Shown: positions 1 to 6,405 of the stretch, piece after piece
Position numbering within the stretch: position 1 is the stretch's first letter
How the letters are laid out: every line of letters begins with the position of its first letter
Assembly: GCA_016195145.1 (NCBI GenBank)
Contig: JACQAF010000160.1
Location: 1-6,519, forward strand
Reading direction: 5' to 3'
Source: Rhodospirillales bacterium
Lineage (GTDB): Bacteria > Pseudomonadota > Alphaproteobacteria > CACIAM-22H2
Length of the DNA: 6,519 nucleotides
The notes under the pieces: generated by a model
Told to the model about the DNA's origin: nothing
The model's database searches: none
What the model saw: only the letters and a program-made list of their open reading frames with translations
Translations under genes and position numbers: made by a program

Positions 1-293
1 GCGACGGCCAGATCGGCATCGGCCATACCGCCCTCAAGGGCCGGACGCTGAGCGCCGGCCTGCCGGCGATCCATCTCAAGGACATCGGCAAGGACAACGG
101 CGGCGCGTCGCCGGCCGAGGTGATCGACAAGGTGATGGCCAGCATCGGGGGCGCCGCAGCCAAGGTCGCCGGCGCCGACCTCGATAAGGCGCTCGGCACG
201 CTGCGCGATACGGCGGCGGGCGCGATCAAGGACGCGGTTAAGGATGCGGCGCCGGGCGCCACCGACCAGCTTCAGCGTCTGTTCAAACAATAG
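1..293 (+). CDS. AsmA-like envelope protein, C-terminal part (5' end outside window)
   Basis: The first complete codon is at position 3 and the frame stays open for 96 residues to TAG at 291-293. The visible part contains the string LPAIHLKDIGKDNGG, followed by a helical, Ala/Lys/Asp-rich tail (SPAEVIDKVMASIGGAAAKV...) ending in LQRLFKQ. From memory, a '(L)P.IHLKDIG...GGA(T/S)PAEV' segment followed by an amphipathic tail is typical of the C-terminus of short AsmA-like proteins of Proteobacteria. These carry an N-terminal membrane anchor and a periplasmic beta-rich domain, and are thought to act in envelope or lipid homeostasis. The anchor and most of the domain lie upstream of the window, so the family call rests on the tail alone. 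The gene converges on the minus-strand gene that ends at 321, with 27 bp between the stop codons. It is clearly coding; the family name is moderately sure. Confidence 0.7.
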   Translation, partial: DGQIGIGHTALKGRTLSAGLPAIHLKDIGKDNGGASPAEVIDKVMASIGGAAAKVAGADLDKALGTLRDTAAGAIKDAVKDAAPGATDQLQRLFKQ

Positions 294-320
294 CGCTTCG
301 GCGCGGCGTCTCGCCCTATC

Positions 321-1304
321 TCAGGCGGTGGATGGCGCGGCGGCCGGCGATGCCGGCATCGGCGGAAATGTGTTGACCAGAAGATTGTATTTCACCCGCG
401 CATCCGATACCCGGCGATAGAACCCCAGCAATTCGCGCGACGGTTCGCCGATTTTCTCCAGCCCCGAGATGAACGCAACGATCGTCCCGAGCTGGGTGTG
501 CCCCTCGATCACCAGCCAGCCGCCGACCAGCAGCACGCCGAGCGGCCCCATGCGGGTCAGAAAATTGTTCAGGAACTTGAGGAAGTTTTTGACCTTGTAG
601 ATCTTGATCCGCAACCCGTACACGCCGCCGATCAGACCGTCATACGGTTTGGGAAGCGGGCTGTCGAACGGGGCCAGCGCGCCTTTCTCAAGAATGAAAT
701 CGCCCATTTCGCGCACCAGTTCGGCGCGTTTTTTCGAATGCCGGTTGATGATCCCCTGCAACCACGGCACCAGAACGATTTGCGGCAAATAGAGCGCGAT
801 GCCGAGCGCGGCGATCAGCGGTTCGATCCAGATCATGTAACCCAGAATGGCGGCCATGGTGCCGCCCTGGAGCAGGGGAAAGGATATCCCCTCGCCGACA
901 AACCCGCCGAGCCCCTCGACCTCGGCCGAGACCATGGCGACGACCGTACCCTTGTCGGCATCGGCCGGCGGTTTTGCGCCTTTCTTCCCCTTGTCGCCGG
1001 CGACGAAGAACGTGCAGCGATAGACCATCTCGCGCAGATCGCGGATGACGCACTCGCCGACCTTGCCGCGATAGACATTGACGGCGTATTTGAGGCCGCC
1101 TTGCGCGATCATCGCCAGCAGATAGGCGACGCCGAGCGCGAGCAGAAGATTGAGGCTGCCGCCGCCGATCGCATCGTCGACGATCCGCCGCTGCAGCTCG
1201 AGCGGCACCGTCGCCAGCGGTATGATCACCAGCGAGAGAATGGAAAGCACGATCTGACCGCGCCGGCTGACGTGCCAGATATAGGCATAGACCGATCCGG
1301 GCAT
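321..1304 (-). CDS. ABC-exporter-type transmembrane domain protein lacking an ATPase domain
   Basis: The protein is 327 residues from ATG at 1304, or 331 from an in-frame ATG at 1316. I prefer 1304 because GGAG (complement of 1311-1314) lies 6 nt upstream of it, while 1316 has only a weak GGCGGA. Numbered from 1316, it resembles one half of a type-1 ABC exporter membrane domain: TM1 about 21-40, then PLELQRRIVDDAIGG, TM2 about 55-75, a cytoplasmic stretch with a Lys-rich loop (GDKGKKGAKPPADADKG, 107-123), two central helices about 145-187, and a last pair about 255-290. The end, GEPSRELLGFYRRVSDARVKYNLL, looks like the helix that normally leads into the nucleotide-binding domain. Here the protein stops about 20 residues later in a Pro/Ala tail. 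No Walker A, LSGGQ or Walker B motif is present in it or nearby. The substrate is unknown. It may pair with an ATPase encoded elsewhere, or be a non-transporting derivative. Coding status is sure; function is not. Confidence 0.7.
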   Translation of the reverse strand: MPGSVYAYIWHVSRRGQIVLSILSLVIIPLATVPLELQRRIVDDAIGGGSLNLLLALGVAYLLAMIAQGGLKYAVNVYRGKVGECVIRDLREMVYRCTFFVAGDKGKKGAKPPADADKGTVVAMVSAEVEGLGGFVGEGISFPLLQGGTMAAILGYMIWIEPLIAALGIALYLPQIVLVPWLQGIINRHSKKRAELVREMGDFILEKGALAPFDSPLPKPYDGLIGGVYGLRIKIYKVKNFLKFLNNFLTRMGPLGVLLVGGWLVIEGHTQLGTIVAFISGLEKIGEPSRELLGFYRRVSDARVKYNLLVNTFPPMPASPAAAPSTA

Positions 1305-1498
1305 GTGCCGCTCCATCGCAGTTATCCGCCAGCGCCAGTCTCCCCGGATTTGGATCGGCGGCGGGCACACGTTCGTCTGAAGACGGCTGGGCTGGGGTGC
1401 TCGCGCTTCCGCTGCCGAGGCATGCCGGCGCAGCTTAGAACGGGTCAGATTCTTCGGACGAAACCGGCAGAAGGCGGGGTTCAGGGCCGGCAAACGGG

Positions 1499-1574
1499 TG
1501 GTGGAGCCGAGGGGAATCGAACCCCTGACCTCCTCATTGCGAACGAGGCGCTCTCCCATCTGAGCTACGGCCCC
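1499..1574 (-). tRNA. tRNA-Ala (anticodon CGC), with encoded CCA
   Basis: Read on the minus strand from 1574, all cloverleaf parts are present. The 7-bp acceptor is GGGGCCG/CGGCTCC, whose third pair is G3-U70, the identity element for alanyl-tRNA synthetase. The D arm is GCTC/GAGC with a GG-containing loop. The anticodon stem is CCTCG/TGAGG with loop TTCGCAA, giving anticodon CGC (reads GCG). The variable loop is AGGTC and the T arm is AGGGG-TTCGATT-CCCCT. The discriminator is A at 1502, followed by an encoded CCA at 1499-1501. Length is 73 nt plus CCA. A GCG-reading alanine tRNA suits a GC-rich genome. The tRNA lies in the same direction as the ABC membrane protein gene 183-195 bp downstream; no strong terminator is visible between them (only a weak 6-bp hairpin at 1463-1491). 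Confidence 0.97.
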
Positions 1575-1589
1575 GCCGGTCCGGGCCGG

Positions 1590-1618
1590 ATAATGGGTGG
1601 GGGCCCCCGGCCTGTCAA
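1590..1618 (-). promoter_or_regulatory. Sigma-70-type promoter of tRNA-Ala
   Basis: On the minus strand there is a perfect -35 hexamer TTGACA (complement of 1613-1618), an exactly 17-nt spacer, and a -10 CATTAT (complement of 1590-1595, 4/6 to TATAAT). The mature tRNA begins 15 nt after the -10, so the start site should fall about 8 nt upstream of the tRNA. A pyrimidine/T-rich run (CCCCTTTTTC) sits directly upstream of the -35, like an UP element. The segment after the -10 is almost all G and C (CCGGCCCGG), the kind of discriminator that in other bacteria makes stable-RNA promoters sensitive to the stringent response. The spacer contains the perfect palindrome GGGGGCCCCC. Hexamers and spacing are seen directly; regulation is inferred. 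Confidence 0.85.
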
Positions 1619-1763
1619 GAAAAAGGGGCAAGCCGAATGACTTCATAGGCTTGCACTGAATCCGCCGGCTCGTGTAGGGTCAGCCCTGATCCGCGGGGCC
1701 GCCGACCGGCCACCATACTCATGCTTTCCAGAGGGGAGTGCTGCAAGGCACGAAAAGGCAACA

Positions 1764-2042
1764 ATGATGTCGTTCGTCGACCTCGTCGTGACCGTGATCG
1801 ACCTCTATATCTGGGTGTTGATCGCGGCCGCCATTTTCTCGTGGCTGATCAATTTCAACGTGCTCGACATGCGCAACCGGCTGGTCGCCACGCTGGCCGA
1901 CTTCCTCTACCGCGTGACCGAACCGGCGTTGCGCCCGATTCAGCGCGTCGTTCCCCTGCTTGGCGGCGTCGATATCTCGCCGGTCGTCCTGATCCTGCTG
2001 CTGTTTTTCGTCAAGAAACTGATCTTTGAATATATCTACTGA
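1764..2042 (+). CDS. yggT: YggT-family inner-membrane protein
   Basis: A 92-residue protein with two hydrophobic segments (about 5-30 and 70-88) joined by a short polar loop. The loop and second-helix entry carry the family signature TEPALRPIQRVVPLLGG followed by VDISPVVLILLLFF, so assignment to the YggT/YlmG (YCF19-like) family is secure, and the length is typical. Members are integral membrane proteins linked in various bacteria and plastids to cell division, osmotic stress or membrane-complex organisation; the biochemical role is not settled. The gene starts with two ATGs in a row (1764 and 1767). An AAGG at 1754-1757 region lies about 5-8 nt upstream of them and serves either. It is the first gene of a tight plus-strand operon (9 bp to the DUF167 gene), an arrangement matching the yggT-yggU adjacency in E. 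coli. The only upstream promoter-like match, TTGCAC (1651-1656) with TAGGGT (1675-1680) at 18-nt spacing, is weak (3/6 each). Confidence 0.95.
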   Translation: MMSFVDLVVTVIDLYIWVLIAAAIFSWLINFNVLDMRNRLVATLADFLYRVTEPALRPIQRVVPLLGGVDISPVVLILLLFFVKKLIFEYIY

Positions 2043-2051
2043 GCCGGTCTT

Positions 2052-2405
2052 ATGCCCGGCCGCGACATGGCTTTCGCCATACGCCTTCCCCTGTCGGCCG
2101 TTGCCGATGGGGTCGTCGTCGTCGTGAAGCTTGCGCCCAAATCGCACCGCGAAGGAATCGAGGGCGTCGCCACCGAACCCGGCGCGCGCGGCCCCGAAGC
2201 GGCGCTCAAGATACGAGTCGCCGCCCCGCCCGAGGATGGCAAGGCCAACGCCGCCCTCCTCGCCCTGCTTGCCCGTGAATGGGGGGTGCCCAGACGCGCC
2301 CTGACCCTGATCGCCGGGGCGACGCAGCGTCTGAAGCGCGTCCATGTGCGCGGCGATCCGGCGGCGCTGCTGCGCGATCTCGAACGCAAGATCGGCGCGC
2401 CATGA
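2052..2405 (+). CDS. DUF167 (YggU-family) protein
   Basis: A 117-residue soluble protein with the DUF167 pattern: a beta strand GVVVVVKLAPKSHREGIEG (20-38), the strongly conserved ALKIRVAAPPEDGKANAAL (51-69), a helix LLALLAREWGVPRRAL, and GATQRLKRVHVRG (89-101), equivalent to the family's 'G..SR.K.V.I.G' end. Length is at the long end of the usual 80-120 residues. The family is small and widespread, with solved folds but no agreed function. The start is uncertain: ATG 2052 has no good ribosome site, and ATG 2067 (MAFAIRLPLSA) is also possible; translation probably depends on coupling from yggT, whose stop codon is 9 bp upstream. The 3' end overlaps folD by 4 bases (ATGA at 2402-2405), indicating coupled translation of folD. 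Confidence 0.93.
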   Translation: MPGRDMAFAIRLPLSAVADGVVVVVKLAPKSHREGIEGVATEPGARGPEAALKIRVAAPPEDGKANAALLALLAREWGVPRRALTLIAGATQRLKRVHVRGDPAALLRDLERKIGAP

Positions 2406-3286
2406 CCGCGGCCATCATCGATGGCAAGGCGCTGGCCGACAAGCTGCGCGCCCGGACCGCGATTCATATCCGCCATCTCAAGGCGGCGCATGGCTTCGTT
2501 CCCGGCCTCGCCGTGGTGCTGGTCGGCGAGGACCCGGCGAGCCGGGTCTATGTCCGCAACAAGGCGCGCCAGAGCGAAGAGATCGGCATGCGCTCCATCC
2601 ACCACGCGCTGCCGGCCGATACCGAGGCCGCGGCGCTGGTCGGGCTCATCAAGCGCCTCAACGCCGATCCCGGCGTCGACGGCATCCTGGTTCAGCTTCC
2701 GCTGCCGCCGCAGATCGATCCTGCCGGCGTCATCGACGCCATCGATCCGGCCAAGGATGTCGACGGGTTCCATGTCATCAATGCCGGGCGCCTTGCGACC
2801 GGCGCGCCGACCCTTATCCCGTGTACGCCGCTCGGCTGCATGCTGTTGCTTGGCGAGCGGCATAGCGCGCTCGCCGGCCTCAACGCCGTCGTCATCGGGC
2901 GCTCCAACATCGTCGGCAAGCCGGTGGCCCAGCTTCTTCTCGCCGCCGATTGCACGGTGACCATGGCGCATTCGAAGACCCGCAACCTGCCGGCCGTCTG
3001 CCGCGGCGCGGATATCCTGATCGCCGCCGTCGGCCGGCCCGAGATGGTGCGCGGCGACTGGATCAAGCCGGGCGCCACGGTGATCGATGTCGGCATCAAC
3101 CGCATCGCATCGGCCGACGGCAAGGGCCGGCTGGTCGGCGATGTCGCCTTCGCCGAGGCGCTCGACGTCGCCGGCGCCGTCACCCCGGTCCCCGGCGGCG
3201 CCGGCCCGATGACCATCGCCTGCCTGCTCCAGAACGCCGTGACGGCCGCCTGCGCGCGCCGCGGCATCGTCATTCCGACGGCATAA
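2402..3286 (+). CDS. folD: Bifunctional methylenetetrahydrofolate dehydrogenase / methenyltetrahydrofolate cyclohydrolase
   Basis: FolD interconverts 5,10-methylene-THF, 5,10-methenyl-THF and 10-formyl-THF with NADP(H), supplying one-carbon units for purine and formyl-Met-tRNA synthesis in the cytoplasm. The 294-residue product is full length (E. coli about 288). Visible motifs: IIDGKALADKLR at the N-terminus; YVRNKARQSEEIG (50-62) with the catalytic Tyr50 and Lys54; DGILVQLPLP (93-102); KDVDGFH (118-124) with Asp121; PCTP (140-143); the dinucleotide-binding VVIGRSNIVGKP (163-174); and PVPGGAGPMT near the C-terminus. The start at 2402 gives the family N-terminus and overlaps the DUF167 stop as ATGA; no Shine-Dalgarno is seen, so translation is probably coupled. 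An upstream extension of the same frame (to 2279) lies wholly inside the DUF167 gene and is rejected. Assignment is secure. Confidence 0.98.
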   Translation: MTAAIIDGKALADKLRARTAIHIRHLKAAHGFVPGLAVVLVGEDPASRVYVRNKARQSEEIGMRSIHHALPADTEAAALVGLIKRLNADPGVDGILVQLPLPPQIDPAGVIDAIDPAKDVDGFHVINAGRLATGAPTLIPCTPLGCMLLLGERHSALAGLNAVVIGRSNIVGKPVAQLLLAADCTVTMAHSKTRNLPAVCRGADILIAAVGRPEMVRGDWIKPGATVIDVGINRIASADGKGRLVGDVAFAEALDVAGAVTPVPGGAGPMTIACLLQNAVTAACARRGIVIPTA

Positions 3287-3312
3287 TCCGGGCGACAATT
3301 CGCCTCTTCTGC

Positions 3313-3318
3313 TATCAT
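3313..3318 (+). promoter_or_regulatory. Possible -10 element giving a leaderless NnrU-family transcript
   Basis: TATCAT (5/6 to TATAAT) ends 8 nt before the ATG at 3327, so initiation at the usual distance would put the transcript start on or next to the A of the start codon. The preceding folD-NnrU gap is only 40 bp and has no Shine-Dalgarno in front of the ATG, which fits leaderless initiation. The -35 side is poor: GCGACA at 3292-3297 matches 4/6 but is only 15 nt away. Treat this as a suggestion; read-through from folD is also likely. Confidence 0.4.
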
Positions 3319-3326
3319 CGCCGCCG

Positions 3327-4055
3327 ATGACCGGATCGTTGACCAGCCTCCTCCTCGCCGCCCTCGCCTTCGTCGGCGGCCATTTCATCGTCTCGGCCGA
3401 GCCGCTGCGCGGCACCCTCGTGGCGCAGCTCGGCGAACGGGCCTTTTCCGCCGTTTATTCGATCGCCGCCGGCGTCCTGCTGGTCTGGCTGGTCGTTGCC
3501 TATGGCGATGCGCCGCAGGTGCCGCTGTGGACCGCGCCAGCGTGGACGCGCTGGTTGCCGGTCGTCGTCATGCCGGCTTCGGCCCTGTTCCTCGTCTGCG
3601 GCCTGACGCAATACAACCCGACCGCGGTCGCCCACCGTTTCGAACGCAAGGCCGTCGACCCGGCGCCCGGCATCCTCAAGATCACCCGCCATCCGATGAT
3701 GTGGGCGATGGGCCTGTGGGCGCTCGCCCACCTGCCCCCCAGCGGCAACGCGGCGTCATTGATCCTTTTCGGGGCGATCGCGGTTCTGGCGCTCTACGGC
3801 ACGACCCGGATCGACGCCAAACGCCAGGCCCGCGATCCTGACGGATTTCGCCGCTTCGCCGAGGTGACGTCGAACCTGCCATTCGCCGCGCTGCTGTCGC
3901 CGGCCAAGCGGGAATTCTGGCACGTCGCCTATGGGCTGAACCCGCTGGCGAGCATCGCCGGCGAGATCGGTCTCGTGCGCCTGACGCTGGCGGTGGCGCT
4001 CTATGTCTCGCTCGCCGTCGCCCATCCGTGGATCGCGGGCGTCGGGATATACTAG
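3327..4055 (+). CDS. NnrU-family integral membrane protein
   Basis: A 242-residue hydrophobic protein. It shows the NnrU-family hallmarks: an N-terminal helix with GGHFIVSAEPLR (17-28), then RGTLVAQLGERAFSAVYSI (28-46), and LKITRHPMMWAMGLWALAHL (117-136) with His122 and His135, after which come further helices. Membrane segments are about 5-22, 41-60, 76-93, 124-137, 143-159 and 217-233. NnrU was named from a denitrification gene cluster, and the family is homologous to plant 15-cis-zeta-carotene isomerase (Z-ISO), a heme membrane enzyme; most bacterial members have no proven reaction. Nothing in this window suggests denitrification or carotenoid synthesis, so the specific role is open. The ATG at 3327 gives the usual family N-terminus. 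No ribosome site is visible. The gene lies 40 bp after folD and ends 3 bp from the convergent argG stop. Family call secure, function unknown. Confidence 0.94.
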   Translation: MTGSLTSLLLAALAFVGGHFIVSAEPLRGTLVAQLGERAFSAVYSIAAGVLLVWLVVAYGDAPQVPLWTAPAWTRWLPVVVMPASALFLVCGLTQYNPTAVAHRFERKAVDPAPGILKITRHPMMWAMGLWALAHLPPSGNAASLILFGAIAVLALYGTTRIDAKRQARDPDGFRRFAEVTSNLPFAALLSPAKREFWHVAYGLNPLASIAGEIGLVRLTLAVALYVSLAVAHPWIAGVGIY

Positions 4056-4058
4056 CGA

Positions 4059-5294
<1,236 letters not shown>

Positions 5295-5299
5295 GAAAA

Positions 5300-5305
5300 C
5301 TCCTC
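5300..5305 (-). promoter_or_regulatory. Ribosome binding site of argG
   Basis: On the minus strand GAGGAG is followed by TTTTC and then ATG (5294). This is the strongest Shine-Dalgarno in the window and fixes the argG start; the open frame further upstream has no comparable site. Confidence 0.9.
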
Positions 5306-5356
5306 GTTGCTTCGGGGCCGCACGGAACCGTCGCCGGGGCCGAAAATTGCGGCCGG

Positions 5357-5384
5357 AGTATAGGGCCTCGCCCGCGCCCCGCAA
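5357..5384 (-). promoter_or_regulatory. Probable argG promoter
   Basis: On the minus strand, TATACT (complement of 5357-5362, 5/6 to consensus) is preceded by a 16-nt spacer and TTGCGG (complement of 5379-5384, 3/6). Initiation about 7 nt downstream of the -10 would give a leader of about 55 nt before the argG ATG. The leader contains the 8-mer CGGCCCCG twice (5335-5342 and 5313-5320), 22 bp apart. The -10 is convincing; the -35 is weak. Confidence 0.6.
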
Positions 5385-5477
5385 GGGTCGTTTCGCCGCC
5401 CCGCGATGCAGCCGAAAAGGGCTGGATCGCGGAGGGCGGTCGGCTACACTTCCCTTAACCCTATCCCCCGATTCGTC

Positions 5478-5482
5478 AGGAG
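5478..5482 (+). promoter_or_regulatory. Ribosome binding site of the GST-like gene
   Basis: AGGAG lies 3 nt before ATG 5486 and 9 nt before a second in-frame ATG at 5492. The wider spacing and the usual family start (MIDLYxWPTPNG) both favour 5492; the sequence alone does not decide. The only promoter-like element upstream is a weak TACACT at 5445-5450. Confidence 0.75.
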
Positions 5483-5485
5483 CCT

Positions 5486-6096
5486 ATGCCGATGATCGAC
5501 CTTTATGTCTGGCCCACGCCCAACGGTTACAAAATCTCGATCATGCTCGAGGAGACCGGGACGCCCTATAACGTCATCCCGATCGATATCCAGGCCGGCG
5601 ACCAGTTCAAGCCGGATTTCCTCAAGATCAGCCCCAATAACCGGATGCCGGCCATCGTCGACAGCGACGGCCCGGACGGCAAGCCGATCTCGGTCTTCGA
5701 ATCGGGGGCGATCCTGATCTATCTCGCCGAAAAGACCGGTCGCTTCTGCCCCAAGGATGCGCGCGGGCGCTACAAGGTGCTCGAATGGCTGATGTTCCAG
5801 ATGGGCGGCGTCGGACCGATGCTCGGCCAGACCCACCATTTCCGCATCTACGCGCCGGAGAAGATCCAATACGCCATCGACCGCTACACCAACGAGACCC
5901 GTGGTTGCGCGGCTATGAACGCCAGGGCCAGAAGCTGGAGGACTATCCCAATCTCAAGCGCTGGTTCGAGACGATCGACGAACGCCCGGCGGTCAAGAAA
6001 GCCCTCGCGCTGCTTGTCGACCGGCGGCGCACCGGGCCGATCGACGAGAAGGCGCGCGACGTCCTGTTCGGCAAGACCCAGTACGCGCGGCGTTAG
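5486..6096 (+). pseudogene. Glutathione S-transferase-like gene, internally deleted and frameshifted
   Basis: The N-terminal frame is a good YfcG/GstN-like GST: MIDLYVWPTPNGYKISIMLEE, the cis-Pro region SPNNRMPAIVD, the glutathione-binding VFESGAILIYLAEKTGRF, then LEWLMFQMGGVGPMLGQTHHF and YAPEKIQYAIDRYTNE to about residue 137 (5896). After this the frame turns to nonsense (RGCAAMNARARSWR...). The family C-terminus continues in the next frame from 5899: PWLRGYERQGQKLEDYPNLKRWFETIDERPAVKK..., ending at TAG 6094-6096. About 30 residues expected between 'RYTNE' and 'PW' are absent, including the helix with the conserved S-I-A-D N-capping box that GSTs need to fold. The two parts total about 202 residues against about 230 in relatives. 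A net loss of about 88-91 bp (1 mod 3) explains both the gap and the shift. It is a pseudogene unless the assembly is wrong here. The unshifted frame would run on to 6196 with unrelated sequence. Confidence 0.85.
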
Positions 6097-6121
6097 CGCG
6101 CCGGCAGGAGGGATTTCCGGC

Positions 6122-6388
6122 TCAGGCTTGCGGCGGCGGCAGGGTCTGTGCCGCCGGCCGCAGATGCGGCCATTCGGCGAAGGCGAAGACCCATAAAAGG
6201 ATGACGAAGACCACCGCCATGATATGGCTGAAAACGGCGAGGACGGCGAAGACCGCCCACCAGCCCGAATAACCCGCCTTGTGCAGGACGCGTACCACCA
6301 TCCAGACGATCGGTACGCTGATCAGCAGGACAAGGACGAACATGCCGGCCGTCATCGTCCAGAACAGCGGACTGAAACCATTGACCAT
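6122..6388 (-). CDS. Small two-helix membrane protein, unknown function
   Basis: From ATG 6388 this is an 88-residue protein with a hydrophobic segment at about 9-33, the motif LHKAGYSGWWAVFAVL (35-50), a second long hydrophobic stretch to about 71 ending in WVFAFAEWP (66-74), and a Pro/Ala/Gln tail. The pattern 'KAG.SGWWA ... hydrophobic ... FAFaeWP' recurs in small hypothetical membrane proteins of alphaproteobacteria; I know no assigned function. The ATG is preceded by a G7 run (complement of 6394-6400) 5 nt upstream, which could act as a weak ribosome site. An in-frame GTG at 6409, overlapping the upstream stop as GTGA, would add 7 residues (with AGGGG a few bases upstream) and cannot be excluded. 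The gene is the second of a minus-strand pair, 17 bp after the upstream stop if 6388 is used, and ends 25 bp from the end of the broken GST gene. Confidence 0.8.
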   Translation of the reverse strand: MVNGFSPLFWTMTAGMFVLVLLISVPIVWMVVRVLHKAGYSGWWAVFAVLAVFSHIMAVVFVILLWVFAFAEWPHLRPAAQTLPPPQA

Positions 6389-6405
6389 GAAGACCCCCCC
6401 GCCGC

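Noticed and set aside
1373..1386. Inverted repeat CGTCT-GA-AGACG between the tRNA and the ABC membrane protein gene
   Set aside because: Five base pairs with a 2-nt centre is expected by chance and no promoter element lies around it.
1463..1491. Hairpin GCCGGC / GCCGGT downstream of the tRNA (minus strand) as its terminator
   Set aside because: The stem is only 6 bp with a G-U end, the loop is 17 nt, and just a short TTCGT follows; too weak to call in GC-rich DNA.
1499..1574. tRNA-Ala as an integration site for a mobile element
   Set aside because: No repeated tRNA end, integrase or foreign-looking DNA is seen on either side; the neighbours are ordinary genes.
498..1640. Long plus-strand open frame of 380 codons opposite the ABC membrane protein gene
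   Set aside because: It runs antisense to a clear membrane protein, is low-complexity and polar (many D, R, Q, H), and continues across the tRNA, where it reads GAEGNRTPDLLIANEALSHL, a well-known false protein made by translating the complement of tRNA genes.
1317..1646. N-terminal extension of the ABC membrane protein frame by 110 codons
   Set aside because: The extension reads through the tRNA-Ala (giving AVAQMGERLVRNEEVRGS, the familiar tRNA read-through artefact) and its promoter. The real start is 1304 or 1316.
2279..2401. Upstream extension of the folD frame
   Set aside because: It lies inside the DUF167 gene in another frame and translates to Arg-rich nonsense; the FolD family N-terminus starts at 2402.
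2036..3415. 459-codon minus-strand open frame opposite DUF167 and folD
   Set aside because: It is a shadow of two securely identified plus-strand genes; the translation is arginine/aspartate-rich without any family motif.
5295..5384. 30-residue N-terminal extension of ArgG
   Set aside because: It crosses the predicted promoter and the strong GAGGAG site; the residues (Arg/Phe-rich) do not fit the family N-terminus.
6097..6196. C-terminal continuation of the GST gene in its first frame to 6196
   Set aside because: After the deletion point this frame is Arg/Ser-rich nonsense and its end overlaps the convergent membrane-protein gene; the true family C-terminus is in the neighbouring frame and stops at 6096.
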